Shown here: one piece after another, positions 1 through 8,371 of the stretch
Position numbering within the stretch: position 1 is the stretch's first letter
Layout: each line of letters starts with the position of its first letter
Assembly (NCBI GenBank): GCA_016806145.1
Contig: CP063166.1
Coordinates: 4,588,001-4,652,000 of the forward strand
Direction: 5' to 3'
Length of the DNA: 64,000 bases
DNA from: Variovorax paradoxus
Lineage (GTDB): Bacteria > Pseudomonadota > Gammaproteobacteria > Burkholderiales > Burkholderiaceae_C
Notes under the pieces: model-generated
Database searches by the model: none
Seen by the model: the letters and a program-made list of their open reading frames with translations, nothing else
What the model was told of the DNA's origin: nothing
Position numbers and translations under genes: made by a program

Positions 1-474
1 GTGCCAGAAGCTGCAGCGCTCGTTGGTCAGCGAAGGCTCGACCGCCGCGTAGTTGAGGAACAGCATGCGCCGCTGCGGGTCGCGCTCGTTGTTCTTGTCG
101 ATCGCATCGATCAGCGCCGCCGCGGTGGCCGAGGAGTTGCCCTGCAGCACGATGCGCGCGCCGTCGTCGATCGCGGCGCGCAGTGCCGACAGCGCTTCCT
201 CGTTCTGCCCCTTGCTGTCGTAGCGGTCGAGCTGCAGCGGTCGCGCGCCGCCCGGCAGCTTGATTCCGCCGCGCGCATTCACGCGCTCCACGGCCCACAG
301 CAGGTTGCGGAACACCGCCTCGCCGGTGTTGGCGAACGGGCCGCTCATGCTCTCGATCAACGCGAGGCGGATGGGTGCGGGCGGGGTCTGCGCGAGCGCC
401 GCGAAGGGCCTCGCGCATAGCGACAGTGCCGCGAATTTCAAGGCCTGGCGGCGCTCGAAAAAGCTGGAATTCAT
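1..474 (-). CDS. ABC transporter substrate-binding protein, branched-chain amino acid type (partial)
   Basis: This is the N-terminal 158 codons of a periplasmic binding protein that runs off the left edge of the window. It begins MNSSFFERRQALKFAALS, a twin-arginine-like signal peptide ending near AQTPP. It continues with IRLALIESMSGPFANTGEA, the usual opening of the LivK/Peripla_BP_6 family, and with a typical stretch on spending and reading out 'NSSATAAALIDAIDKNNERD'. The family delivers amino acids, amides or aromatic acids to Liv-type ABC permeases; the ligand cannot be read here. It is divergent from the small heat-shock gene. The start at 474 is the only ATG that keeps the whole signal peptide. 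Confidence 0.85.
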   Translation of the reverse strand, partial: MNSSFFERRQALKFAALSLCARPFAALAQTPPAPIRLALIESMSGPFANTGEAVFRNLLWAVERVNARGGIKLPGGARPLQLDRYDSKGQNEEALSALRAAIDDGARIVLQGNSSATAAALIDAIDKNNERDPQRRMLFLNYAAVEPSLTNERCSFWH

Positions 475-477
475 TGA

Positions 478-516
478 CTTGAAACGCGCGCCGCTGGGCC
501 TAGATGAGGTTTCAAG
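478..516. promoter_or_regulatory. inverted CTTGAAAC repeat, possible heat-shock promoter
   Basis: CTTGAAAC at 478-485 is repeated as its exact reverse complement GTTTCAAG at 509-516. CTTGAA is the -35 consensus of sigma-32 promoters, and the next gene on the plus strand encodes a small heat-shock protein. The -10 match about 15 bases downstream (CCTAGATG, near 499) is poor. It could instead be a regulator dyad for the divergent binding-protein gene. Confidence 0.35.
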
Positions 517-596
517 CGGCACTCAGGATTGAACGGCCGCGCAGTGTAAGGGACACACATTCCATGTCCCCATTGTGTTCATTCAGGAGTACTTCC

Positions 597-971
597 ATGT
601 TTTTCGCACCCGCCCTTCGCGCCACCCGTTTCACCCCCCGCGCCCATGACCGCGCCTTCGAACGCTTCGTGAACGATGCCTTCGCCGGCACCGCGCGCCG
701 CTCGCCGCTGGTCGAGCAGGACGACAAGAGCTGGACCCTGTCGCTCGACGTGCCCGGTTTCGCCCGCGAGGACCTGAGCATCGGCATCGAAGGCGCCGTG
801 GTCCGCATCGAGAGCAAGGCCGACGCCAAGCGCCAGTTCAAGGCCGCCTACGAGCTGCCGCTGGACATCGACGCCGCTGCGAGCGAAGCCAAGCTCGAGA
901 ACGGCGTGCTGACCCTGAAGCTCGCCAAGGTGGTGCCGGTCAGCCAGGTCTCGCAGCTGCAGATCAACTGA
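597..971 (+). CDS. small heat-shock protein, Hsp20/alpha-crystallin family
   Basis: The 124-residue product is an ATP-independent holdase that binds unfolding proteins in the cytoplasm. The alpha-crystallin domain covers about residues 35-115, with a DVPGFAREDLSI strand pair and the conserved A-x-x-x-NGVL-type motif at KLENGVLTLKLAK. There is no clear C-terminal I-x-I motif; the end reads SQLQIN. The ATG at 597 was chosen over upstream ATGs because AGGAG lies at 585-589 with normal spacing and family homology begins after it. A perfect terminator follows, and a CTTGAA element lies upstream. Confidence 0.9.
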   Translation: MFFAPALRATRFTPRAHDRAFERFVNDAFAGTARRSPLVEQDDKSWTLSLDVPGFAREDLSIGIEGAVVRIESKADAKRQFKAAYELPLDIDAAASEAKLENGVLTLKLAKVVPVSQVSQLQIN

Positions 972-992
972 TCCAGGCGCAACCGAGCTGCG

Positions 993-1029
993 AAAAAGCC
1001 CGCGCGGCGACGAGCCGCGCGGGCTTTTT
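993..1029. terminator. bidirectional intrinsic terminator
   Basis: A perfect 16-base inverted repeat (993-1008 and 1014-1029) with a 5-base loop has a GCCCGCGCGGC stem core flanked by five A on the left and five T on the right. It therefore works in both directions between the convergent hsp20 and tsaD genes. Confidence 0.95.
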
Positions 1030-1040
1030 CATGGGCGTTC

Positions 1041-2093
1041 TCAGGCGGTGGCGGGCAGGTCCGCCGACAGGGAGGCCATCGGCCAGCGCGGCTTCACGTC
1101 GAAGGCATAGCGCTCGGTGGGCTGCGACAGCCCCGACTGCAGCCGCATCGCCGCGGCCATCGCGATCATCGCGCCGTTGTCGGTGCACAGGTGCAGCTCG
1201 GGGTAGTGCACGCGCACGCCGCGCTTGGCGCAGGCGGCATTGAGCTGCTCGCGCAACATGCGGTTCGCGCCCACGCCGCCGGCCACCACCAGCCGCTTGA
1301 GACCGGCCTGGTCGAGCGCGGCCAGCGATTTCTTCAGCAGCACCTCGACGATCGCCGCCTGCGTGGAGGCCGCGAGGTCGGGCTTGCGCGCCTCGAGTGC
1401 GTCGCCGAGCTTCCTGGCCTGCGTGAGCACGGCCGTCTTGAGGCCGGCGAAGGAGAAGTCGAGGTCGCCGCTGTGCAGCAGCGGGCGCGGCAGCTTGAAG
1501 GCCGCCGGGTCGCCGCCCTCGGCCAGCTTGGCGAGCCAGGGGCCGCCGGGGTACGGCAGGCCCATGAGCTTGGCGCTCTTGTCGAAGGCCTCGCCGGCCG
1601 CGTCGTCGATGGTTTCGCCGAGCAGCTCGTAGCGGCCCACGCCGTCCACGCGCATCAGTTGGGTGTGGCCGCCCGAGACGAGAAGCGCCACGAAGGGGAA
1701 CTCGGGCGGGTCGGCGCTCAGGAACGGCGACAGCAGGTGGCCCTCGAGGTGGTGCACGCCGAGCACCGGCTTGCCGAGCGCCGCGCCCAGCGCGCAGGCC
1801 ACGCCCGCGCCCACGAGCAGTGCGCCCGCGAGGCCGGGGCCGCGCGTGTAGGCGACCACGTCGACCTCGGCCAGCGTGCGCCCGGCCTCGGCCATCACGG
1901 CATCGGTCAGCGGCAGCACGCGGCGGATGTGGTCGCGGCTCGCGAGTTCGGGCACCACGCCGCCATAGGCCTGGTGCATCGCGATCTGGCTGTGCAGCGC
2001 ATGCGAGCGCAGCACCGGCAGCGCGTCGCCATGCGACTCGACCAGCGCCACGCCGGTCTCGTCGCAGGAGGATTCGATTCCTAGAAGCAGCAT
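1041..2093 (-). CDS. tsaD: tRNA N6-adenosine threonylcarbamoyltransferase TsaD
   Basis: TsaD transfers the threonylcarbamoyl group from TC-AMP to A37 of ANN-decoding tRNAs, working with TsaB and TsaE in the cytoplasm. The 350-residue length is typical. Visible landmarks are the start [17 protein letters not shown], the metal-binding H115-x3-H119 in HHLEGH, the nucleotide-binding SGGHTQLM loop and the late [11 protein letters not shown] motif with its metal-ligand Asp. The ATG at 2093 gives the standard N-terminus; a longer reading would add about 80 unrelated residues. It is divergent from the nitrate regulator at 2150 and stands alone here. Confidence 0.97.
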   Translation of the reverse strand: MLLLGIESSCDETGVALVESHGDALPVLRSHALHSQIAMHQAYGGVVPELASRDHIRRVLPLTDAVMAEAGRTLAEVDVVAYTRGPGLAGALLVGAGVACALGAALGKPVLGVHHLEGHLLSPFLSADPPEFPFVALLVSGGHTQLMRVDGVGRYELLGETIDDAAGEAFDKSAKLMGLPYPGGPWLAKLAEGGDPAAFKLPRPLLHSGDLDFSFAGLKTAVLTQARKLGDALEARKPDLAASTQAAIVEVLLKKSLAALDQAGLKRLVVAGGVGANRMLREQLNAACAKRGVRVHYPELHLCTDNGAMIAMAAAMRLQSGLSQPTERYAFDVKPRWPMASLSADLPATA

Positions 2094-2149
2094 GGCCGGG
2101 AGTGTAGGCGGCGGGCGGTAGGGGTTGCTGGCGCGGGGGTACGGCACGG

Positions 2150-3466
2150 ATGTTGCACATGGTCCGGCACCCCATGAAATCCGGCCTGCACTTCCTGATC
2201 GCCGCGCGGCGCAGCGAGATCGACGCGCTCGAGCAGCTCGCGCGCACCAGCGAGCTGGTCGGCGCCGTCGGCCGGCTCGTGCATGCGCTGCAGCGCGAGC
2301 GCGGCATGTCGAACGTGTTCCTGGCCTCGCGCGGGGCACGCTTCGCCGCGCAGCGCGATCCGCAGATCGACGAATGCATGGCGCTCGAGCAGGCGGTGCG
2401 GCTGGGCTTCGACCGGCTCGAGGCCGAGGCGCAGGGCCGCGCGGGCGACGGCAACCACACGCGGCTGTTCAGCCGCATCGCCTGGGTGCTGCCGGGCCTC
2501 GATGGCCTGCCGGCCCTGCGCCGGCGCATCGCCGCGCTCGAACTGCAACCCGCGCAGGCCACCGCGGCCTTCGCCAAGCTGGTCGCGGGGCTGCTGTCGG
2601 TGGTGTTCGAAGCGGCCGACGGCGCCACCGACCCCGAGATCTCGCGCCTGCTGGTGGCGCTGTTCAACTTCATGCAGGGCAAGGAGTTCGCGGGCCAGGA
2701 ACGCGCCCTCGGCGCCGCCGCCCTCGCCATGGGCCGCGTCGACGACGCGCAGCGCGCCCAGTGGCTGCACCTGGTCGAGTCGCAGGAGCGCTGCTTCCAG
2801 GTCTTCACCGAGTTCTCGAACCCCGCGCTGCTCGCGCTGTGGCGCCAGAGCCAGAGCGACAGCACGCTGGCCGAGCTCGAGCGCATGCGTCGCATCGGCA
2901 CCGTGCATCCGGGCGCGGCGCCCGCGGGCGGCCTGCCCGATCCGCGGCTGAGCCAGACCTGGTTCGACTGCTGCAGCGCGCGCATCGACGCCATGCGCAC
3001 CGTCGAGGACCGGCTCGCCTGCGACCTGCGCCTGCAATGCGGCCACAAGACCGAACAGGCGCGGCGCGAGCTCGGGGACTACCAGCGCCTGCTCGACACC
3101 CTGGCGCCGCGCGACGACGGCGAGCGCTTCTTCGACGACGTGCTGGCGCCGGTGCCGCCCGCCGCGCGCCCGGCCGCGCCCGAAGCGGCCACGCTCTACG
3201 GCCGCACGCTCGAGCGCTCGGTGCTCGACATGGTGCAGGCCCAGTCGCGCCGGCTGCAGGCCATGGGCGACGAGCTCGAGACCGTGCGCGCCTCGCTCAA
3301 CGAGCGCAAGCTGGTCGAGCGCGCCAAGGGCCTCTTGATGGCGCATCGCCGGATGAGCGAGGAAGAGGCGCACAAGATGCTGCGCCAGACCGCGATGAAC
3401 CAGAACCGCCGGCTGGTCGACGTGGCCGAGTCGGTGCTCGCGATGGCCGACTACCTGCCACGCTGA
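2150..3466 (+). CDS. nasR: nitrate-responsive NIT-ANTAR transcription antiterminator (NasR-like)
   Basis: The 438-residue protein has an N-terminal helical NIT nitrate/nitrite-sensing domain (about 30-300, with the family hallmark LQRERGMSN at 47-55). A linker leads to a C-terminal ANTAR RNA-binding domain (about 383-438: [20 protein letters not shown]). This is the layout of Klebsiella NasR, a cytoplasmic protein that on nitrate binding lets RNA polymerase pass a leader terminator. It sits directly upstream of an NrtABC operon whose leader contains such a terminator (3695-3770). ATG codons at 2150, 2159 and 2174 are all possible starts. The role as antiterminator of nrtABC is inferred from architecture and position. 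Confidence 0.88.
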   Translation: MLHMVRHPMKSGLHFLIAARRSEIDALEQLARTSELVGAVGRLVHALQRERGMSNVFLASRGARFAAQRDPQIDECMALEQAVRLGFDRLEAEAQGRAGDGNHTRLFSRIAWVLPGLDGLPALRRRIAALELQPAQATAAFAKLVAGLLSVVFEAADGATDPEISRLLVALFNFMQGKEFAGQERALGAAALAMGRVDDAQRAQWLHLVESQERCFQVFTEFSNPALLALWRQSQSDSTLAELERMRRIGTVHPGAAPAGGLPDPRLSQTWFDCCSARIDAMRTVEDRLACDLRLQCGHKTEQARRELGDYQRLLDTLAPRDDGERFFDDVLAPVPPAARPAAPEAATLYGRTLERSVLDMVQAQSRRLQAMGDELETVRASLNERKLVERAKGLLMAHRRMSEEEAHKMLRQTAMNQNRRLVDVAESVLAMADYLPR

Positions 3467-3633
3467 TCGGTCCGCCCTGGTGCAGTGCACAACAAGCGTG
3501 CCTGCCGACGCGCCGGCCGCTCTTCCCCACCGAATCGAGGGCCCGGGCGCACCCATACGGCGCATCGAGCTAGCAAAGCCATAGCAAACCACGCGCGCCG
3601 AGGCTGGCACGCGCTTTGCTCAAGACAGTTCAT

Positions 3634-3678
3634 GAGGCCTTCGGGCCTCCAGGCAGAGGGCCCCCAATGGCGGGGGCC
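3634..3678 (+). promoter_or_regulatory. candidate ANTAR-responsive tandem hairpins in the nrtA leader
   Basis: Two hairpins stand nine bases apart. The first has stem GAGGCC/GGCCTC (3634-3639, 3644-3649) with a TTCG loop. The second has a 7-bp stem GGCCCCC/GGGGGCC (3659-3665, 3672-3678) with hexaloop AATGGC. Known ANTAR targets are paired hairpins with hexaloops having A at position 1 and G at position 4; the second loop fits, the first does not. They lie 17 bases before the terminator stem and about 130 bases before nrtA. Confidence 0.5.
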
Positions 3679-3694
3679 GTCCACCGACCCGGAC

Positions 3695-3770
3695 AAAGGC
3701 GTCCTTATCCCGCGGGGCTGGCTCGTTTGCGAGCAGCCCCCTGCGGCGGTGAGGACGCCTTTTCGTTTTT
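3695..3770 (+). terminator. leader terminator (attenuator) before nrtABC
   Basis: AAAGGCGTCC (3695-3704) pairs perfectly with GGACGCCTTT (3753-3762). An inner hairpin is formed by GGGGCT and GCTCG (3714-3719, 3721-3725) with CGAGC and AGCCCC (3730-3740), and T-rich sequence follows (3760-3770). It ends 36 bases before the nrtA start with no gene ahead of it in the leader. That is the geometry of a regulated attenuator rather than an end-of-operon terminator. The 339-base gap 3467-3805 holds only this leader. Confidence 0.85.
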
Positions 3771-3805
3771 GTCTTCCTCCTTTCTCTTCAGCTGGAGTCC
3801 GCCCC

Positions 3806-5050
3806 ATGTCCGATACGCTGCAAACCAAACTGAGCCGGCGCCGCGTGCTGCAGGCCGCCGCCATCGGCGCCGTCGGGATCGATCCCGCGCTGCGCGCCGC
3901 CGTCTGGGCCCAGGGCTCCGACAAGCCCGAGAAGGAGGAGGTCAAGATCGGCTTCATCCCGCTGACCGACTGCGCCAGCGTGGTGATGGCCTCGGTGCTG
4001 GGCATCGACAAGAAGTACGGTGTGAAGATCGTGCCGAGCAAGGAGGCGAGCTGGGCCGGCGTGCGCGACAAGCTGGCCAACGGCGACCTCGACATGGCCC
4101 ACGTGCTGTACGGCCTGGTCTACGGCATGCACCTGGGCCTGAGCGGCCCGAAGAAGGACATGGCCGTGCTCATGACCCTCAACAACAACGGCCAGGCGAT
4201 CACGCTGTCGAAGAAGCTGGCCGACAAGGGCGCGGTCGACGCGGCCTCGCTCGCCAAGCTGATCGCCAGCGAGAAGCGCGAATACACCTTCGCCCAGACC
4301 TTCCCCACCGGCACCCACGCGATGTGGCTCTACTACTGGCTCGCCTCGGCAGGCATCGACCCGTTCAAGGACGTCAAGAACATCACCGTGCCGCCGCCGC
4401 AGATGGTGGCCAACATGCGCGTGGGCAACATGGACGGCTACTGCGTGGGCGAGCCCTGGGGCCAGCGCGCGATCATGGACGGTATTGGCATCACGGCCAT
4501 CACCACGCAGGACATCTGGAAGGACCACCCCGAGAAGGTGCTCGGCACCACGGCCGAGTTCGCGAAGAAGTACCCGAACACCGCGCGCGCCGTGACCGCT
4601 GCCGTGCTCGAGGCCGGCAAGTGGATCGACACCGGCCTGCAGAACAAGAACAAGATGGCCGAGACCATCGCCGACAAGAGCTACGTCAACACCAGCGTGG
4701 ACGCGATCAACCAGCGCATCCTGGGCCGCTACGTCAACGGCCTGGGCAAGAGCTGGGACGACCCGAACCACATGAAGTTCTACAACGGCGGCGCGGTCAC
4801 TTTCCCCTATCTCTCCGACGGCATGTGGTTCCTCACGCAGCACAAGCGCTGGGGCCTGCTCAAGGAGCATCCCGACTACCTCAAGGTGGCCACCGAGATC
4901 AACCGCATCGACATCTACAAGCAGGCCGCCGCCGCCACGCAGACGCCGGTGCCCAAGGACCCGATGCGCAGCAGCAAGCTGTTCGACGGTTCGGTCTGGG
5001 ACGGCAAGGACCCGAAGAAGTACGCCGAGTCGTTCAAGCTTCATGCATAG
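3806..5050 (+). CDS. nrtA: nitrate ABC transporter substrate-binding protein NrtA
   Basis: The 414-residue product captures nitrate (possibly nitrite) outside the membrane for the NrtBC transporter. It starts with a twin-arginine signal (LSRRRVLQAAAIGAVG, ending near VWAQG), then VKIGFIPLTDCASVVMAS, the standard NrtA/NasS opening. The middle part carries FPTGTHAMWLYYWLA and GYCVGEPWGQRA, family motifs around the anion site. Because it has an export signal, it is the transporter protein rather than the cytoplasmic sensor NasS. GGAG at 3794-3797 precedes the ATG. First gene of nrtABC, behind the attenuator. Confidence 0.93.
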   Translation: MSDTLQTKLSRRRVLQAAAIGAVGIDPALRAAVWAQGSDKPEKEEVKIGFIPLTDCASVVMASVLGIDKKYGVKIVPSKEASWAGVRDKLANGDLDMAHVLYGLVYGMHLGLSGPKKDMAVLMTLNNNGQAITLSKKLADKGAVDAASLAKLIASEKREYTFAQTFPTGTHAMWLYYWLASAGIDPFKDVKNITVPPPQMVANMRVGNMDGYCVGEPWGQRAIMDGIGITAITTQDIWKDHPEKVLGTTAEFAKKYPNTARAVTAAVLEAGKWIDTGLQNKNKMAETIADKSYVNTSVDAINQRILGRYVNGLGKSWDDPNHMKFYNGGAVTFPYLSDGMWFLTQHKRWGLLKEHPDYLKVATEINRIDIYKQAAAATQTPVPKDPMRSSKLFDGSVWDGKDPKKYAESFKLHA

Positions 5051-5060
5051 GGAGAACACC

Positions 5061-5978
5061 ATGGTCAGCGCAGTCTTCCATTCGCCGCTCGAGGCGGTCG
5101 CCGCGCCGTCGGCTCCAGCCATCGCGGCCAAGCCGGTCGCCGCCACCGCGGCACCCGTTCGCCCCGTGCGCGAGACGCGGACGCGCACGCCGCTCGACCT
5201 GCGCGCCTTCTGGATGCGCGTGCTGCCGCCGCTCGCGGGCTTCGGCCTGCTGCTGCTGGTGTGGGAGATCGTGGCCATGCGCAGCACCACCGGCTTCCCC
5301 TCGCCGCTGGCGGTCTGGCAGCAGGCGCTCACGGTGTTCAGCGATCCCTTCTACAGCAAGGGCCCGAACGACCAGGGCGTGGGCTGGAACGTGCTGTCCT
5401 CGCTGCAGCGCGTGGCGCTGGGCTTCGGCCTCGCGGCGCTGGTCGGCATTCCGGCCGGCTTCGCGATCGGGCGCTTCGAGTTCCTTGCGCGCATGTTCAA
5501 TCCGCTGATCAGCCTGCTGCGCCCCGTCTCGCCGCTGGCCTGGCTGCCGATCGGCCTCTTGGTGTTCAAGGGCGCCGACCCGGCCGCGATCTGGACCATC
5601 TTCATCTGCTCGATCTGGCCGATGGTGATCAACACCGCCGTGGGCGTGCAGCGCGTGCCGAGCGACTACATGAACGTGGCCAAGGTGCTGAACCTCAGCG
5701 AATGGAAGATCCTCACCAAGATCCTGTTCCCGGCCGTGCTGCCCTACATGCTGACCGGCGTGCGGCTGGCCGTGGGCACCGCCTGGCTGGTGATCGTGGC
5801 GGCCGAGATGCTGACCGGCGGCGTGGGCATCGGCTTCTGGGTCTGGGACGAGTGGAACAACCTCAACGTCGCCAACATCATCATCGCGATCTTCGTGATC
5901 GGCATCGTCGGCCTGGTGCTCGAGTTCGCGCTGATCAAGCTCGCGACGGCCTTCACGTTCGAAGAGGTGAAATCATGA
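5061..5978 (+). CDS. nrtB: nitrate ABC transporter permease NrtB
   Basis: The 305-residue inner-membrane permease forms the nitrate channel with NrtC. A variable, proline/alanine-rich N-terminal 50 residues precedes the binding-protein-dependent permease domain (about 110-300), including the ATPase-contact region around NLSEWKILTKILFPAVLPYM. The ATG at 5061 is preferred to 5043 because AGGGAG at 5049-5054 lies six bases ahead; it follows the nrtA stop by 10 bases. The stop overlaps the start of nrtC by ATGA, so the two are translationally coupled. Confidence 0.92.
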   Translation: MVSAVFHSPLEAVAAPSAPAIAAKPVAATAAPVRPVRETRTRTPLDLRAFWMRVLPPLAGFGLLLLVWEIVAMRSTTGFPSPLAVWQQALTVFSDPFYSKGPNDQGVGWNVLSSLQRVALGFGLAALVGIPAGFAIGRFEFLARMFNPLISLLRPVSPLAWLPIGLLVFKGADPAAIWTIFICSIWPMVINTAVGVQRVPSDYMNVAKVLNLSEWKILTKILFPAVLPYMLTGVRLAVGTAWLVIVAAEMLTGGVGIGFWVWDEWNNLNVANIIIAIFVIGIVGLVLEFALIKLATAFTFEEVKS

Positions 5979-6784
5979 TCGACGAATCGAAGTACATCGA
6001 GATCCACGGCGTCGAACAGGCCTTCAAGACGCCCAAGGGCCGCTTCGTCGCGCTGCGCGACGTGCACCTTGGTGTGGCCAAGGGCGAGTTCATCACGCTG
6101 ATCGGCCATTCGGGCTGCGGCAAGTCCACGCTGTTGAACCTGATCGCCGGGCTCACCACGCCCACCGCGGGCGCGCTGCTGTGCGCCAACAAGGAAATCA
6201 AAGGCCCGGGCCCCGAGCGCGCCGTGGTGTTCCAGAATCACTCGCTGCTGCCCTGGCTCACCTGCTTCGAGAACGTCTACCTCGCGGTCGAGCGCGTGTT
6301 CGCCGCCACCGAGAACAAGGCCCAGCTGCGCGCGCGCACCGATGCGGCACTGGCGCTGGTCGGCCTCACGCCAGCCGCGCAGAAGCGCCCCGGCGAGATC
6401 TCGGGCGGCATGAAGCAGCGCGTGGGCATCGCGCGTGCGCTGTCGATGGAACCCAAGGTGCTGCTGATGGACGAGCCCTTCGGCGCGCTCGACGCCCTCA
6501 CGCGCGCCAAGCTGCAGGACGAGCTGCTGGCCATCGTGCAGAAGACCCGCAGCACGGTCGTGATGGTCACGCACGACGTGGACGAGGCCGTGCTGCTGAG
6601 CGACCGCATCGTGATGTTGACCAACGGCCCGGCCGCCACCATCGGCGAGGTGCTCACGGTCGACATTCCGCGCCCGCGCAACCGCGTCGAGCTCGCGGAG
6701 GACCCGGCCTACGTGCATGCGCGCAAAGCCGTGATCGACTTCCTCTACACGCGGCAGGGGCACGTGGAGAAGGCAGCGGCCTGA
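5975..6784 (+). CDS. nrtC: nitrate ABC transporter ATP-binding protein
   Basis: The 269-residue ATPase powers NrtB. It shows Walker A (GHSGCGKST), the signature ISGGMKQRV, Walker B LLMDEPFGALD and the switch histidine in VTHDVDEAV. Cyanobacterial NrtC carries an extra NrtA-like regulatory domain; this protein lacks it and resembles NrtD or the single ATPase of proteobacterial systems, so the letter C is conventional only. It closes the operon and is convergent with the ANTAR gene ending at 6809, with no clear terminator in the 24-base gap. Confidence 0.9.
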   Translation: MIDESKYIEIHGVEQAFKTPKGRFVALRDVHLGVAKGEFITLIGHSGCGKSTLLNLIAGLTTPTAGALLCANKEIKGPGPERAVVFQNHSLLPWLTCFENVYLAVERVFAATENKAQLRARTDAALALVGLTPAAQKRPGEISGGMKQRVGIARALSMEPKVLLMDEPFGALDALTRAKLQDELLAIVQKTRSTVVMVTHDVDEAVLLSDRIVMLTNGPAATIGEVLTVDIPRPRNRVELAEDPAYVHARKAVIDFLYTRQGHVEKAAA

Positions 6785-6808
6785 ACCGCGACGCCGCCCC
6801 CGGGCGCA

Positions 6809-8095
6809 TCACGACATGATGACCTGGAGGCTGTGCTCGTACGAGGCCGTGAGGCCCTCGAAGGTGTCGACCAGCGCCTCGCTCGAGCGCACCAGCGCGG
6901 CGCGGCCGTCGGCGCTCTCGAGCGCGCGCACGCCGCCCACCAGCCGCAGCCATTCGTCGCGCGCGCTCGCAAGCCCGGCGCGGATCTCCGCGGTGCTCAG
7001 CGGCGCGCGCTCGAGTTCGAGCAGCGCGGCCTCGAATTCGTCCATGGTCGGCAGCAGCCGCGCCCGAGAGGCCTGCTGCTCGAGCGCCGAGGCCAGCAGC
7101 GCGTCCTTGGCCAGCCGCTGGGCGCGCATGCGCTGGCGGCCGCAGATGTTGACGATGCGCAGCGCGCGCCGCGCGCCCGAGGCTTCGAGCGCCTCGGTCA
7201 GCGCCTCGGCGGCCGCGAGCAGCACCTCGGCGCGATGGTCGATGTCGGCCAGCCCCGCGGCGCTGGGGCGCGCGGCGAGCGCGGTCGACAGCACGGTCCA
7301 GGCCGCCCGCGCCTCGGCCAGCGCCAGGGCGCCCGCCGCCTTCAGGCCGAGGGTCGCGAGGTGATCGAGGTTGCTCTGCACCCGTTCGGCCGACTGCGCG
7401 CGCAGCACGCGCGCGCGCTGCACGTCGATGCCGCCCAGCAGCTGCGCGGCCAGCCGCACCAGCCGCTGCGAGAGCATGCGCAGCTGGCCCGCGCGGTTGA
7501 TCGCCTCGGCCCACTGCGCGGCCTCGATGACCGAGCGCGAGACCTCGCCGAGCCGCAGGTTCGCATGCATCGCGGCGCCGCGAATCAGGCCGAAGGCCTC
7601 GTCCTCGCCGATGCCGCGCGCGGACATCAGCAAGCCCTTGGCGCGATCGACCCACTTGCGCTCGTCCATCCGGGTGCGCAGGTTCTCCAACTCGGTGCGC
7701 AGCGCGTGCTCGCGCTGCCAGCGGGCCTGCGCGCGCGCGAGCAGCGCCAGCAGCGATGCCGCATCGAACGTCTCGAGCGACTCGAACGGCGACCAGGCAT
7801 GCACGCCGAGCGCGACCAGCTCCTCGTGCCGCGCGCCATCGAGCGGCGCGCTCGCCAGGCTCAGCGCGCAGGGCGGCAGGCCCGACCAGGCGCGCAGCAC
7901 CTCGAGCAGTTCGCGCGTCGGCGCGGCCGTGCAGACCAGCACCTGGCGCGGTGCGAGCGCTTCGGCGTCGCGCGCGAGGCCCGGCAGGTCCGTGCAGCCG
8001 AGCAGCTCGATGCCGGCCTCGGCCAGCGCGGCGCTCATCGCCGCGGGCAAGGCGCTCGCGCCGGGTTCATCGGGAAGGACAACGAGAAGGGACAT
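6809..8095 (-). CDS. NasT-like ANTAR regulator with C-terminal NarX-type P-box domain
   Basis: The 428-residue protein has three parts. Residues 1-120 resemble a response-regulator receiver, but at strand beta-3 (QVLVCTAAPT) there is no phosphoacceptor aspartate. Residues about 138-192 are an ANTAR RNA-binding domain (ERKWVDRAKGLLMSARGIGE). Residues 193-428 form a helical PilJ/NarX N-terminal-like region with two P-box-like motifs, INRAGQLRMLSQRL at 199-212 and VNICGRQRMRAQRL at 315-328. In NarX and NarQ the P-box binds nitrate. Position between two nitrate transporters supports nitrate-controlled RNA binding; this is inference. The start at 8095 gives the usual MSLLVVLPDE opening. Confidence 0.85.
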   Translation of the reverse strand: MSLLVVLPDEPGASALPAAMSAALAEAGIELLGCTDLPGLARDAEALAPRQVLVCTAAPTRELLEVLRAWSGLPPCALSLASAPLDGARHEELVALGVHAWSPFESLETFDAASLLALLARAQARWQREHALRTELENLRTRMDERKWVDRAKGLLMSARGIGEDEAFGLIRGAAMHANLRLGEVSRSVIEAAQWAEAINRAGQLRMLSQRLVRLAAQLLGGIDVQRARVLRAQSAERVQSNLDHLATLGLKAAGALALAEARAAWTVLSTALAARPSAAGLADIDHRAEVLLAAAEALTEALEASGARRALRIVNICGRQRMRAQRLAKDALLASALEQQASRARLLPTMDEFEAALLELERAPLSTAEIRAGLASARDEWLRLVGGVRALESADGRAALVRSSEALVDTFEGLTASYEHSLQVIMS

Positions 8096-8192
8096 CGGTC
8101 GAAGGACGTGGGATCGGGCACCGCGAGCATAGGCGAGGGCCGATGCCCGCCGGGTCTTTCGTGCGCGGCATGCGTCTTGCATGAAACGGACC

Positions 8193-8262
8193 GCGGTGTA
8201 ACGAAGCACCGCTTTGGTGAGGCCGCAGGCTCCTGCGTCCGTTCCGGCAGCAACGATGCCGG
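8193..8262 (+). promoter_or_regulatory. candidate ANTAR-responsive leader hairpins before the nitrate MFS gene
   Basis: The 276-base gap 8096-8371 contains a hairpin GCGGTG/CACCGC (8193-8198, 8207-8212) closed by a T-G wobble around hexaloop AACGAA, which has the ANTAR-type A1 and G4. A second hairpin CCGGCA/TGCCGG (8244-8249, 8257-8262) has a 7-base loop GCAACGA. The 31-base spacing is longer than in described ANTAR RNAs and the second loop does not fit the consensus, so this is a weak candidate. Confidence 0.35.
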
Positions 8263-8335
8263 CTGCACCCTTCATGCCGACGGCGCCCGTCGTCGGCTCC
8301 CCCGTCCCACCCCCGTCCGTCGACTCGGTCTCCAC

Positions 8336-8355
8336 AGGGCCGGGCCGCGGCTTTT
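8336..8355 (+). terminator. weak candidate leader terminator before the nitrate MFS gene
   Basis: GCCG (8339-8342) pairs with CGGC (8348-8351) and the stem can be extended by A-T and two G-T pairs into a TTTT run (8352-8355). It lies 16 bases before the start codon. The stem is short and the T-run minimal, so it counts only in combination with the upstream hairpins. Confidence 0.25.
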
Positions 8356-8371
8356 CGCACCCACGAACACC

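Noticed and set aside
3584..3620. A further ANTAR hairpin with hexaloop GAGGCT (GCC/GGC stem) upstream of the nrtA leader hairpins
   Set aside because: The loop lacks the A at position 1, the stem needs a mismatch, and it is far from the other hairpins, so it is not listed as part of the motif.
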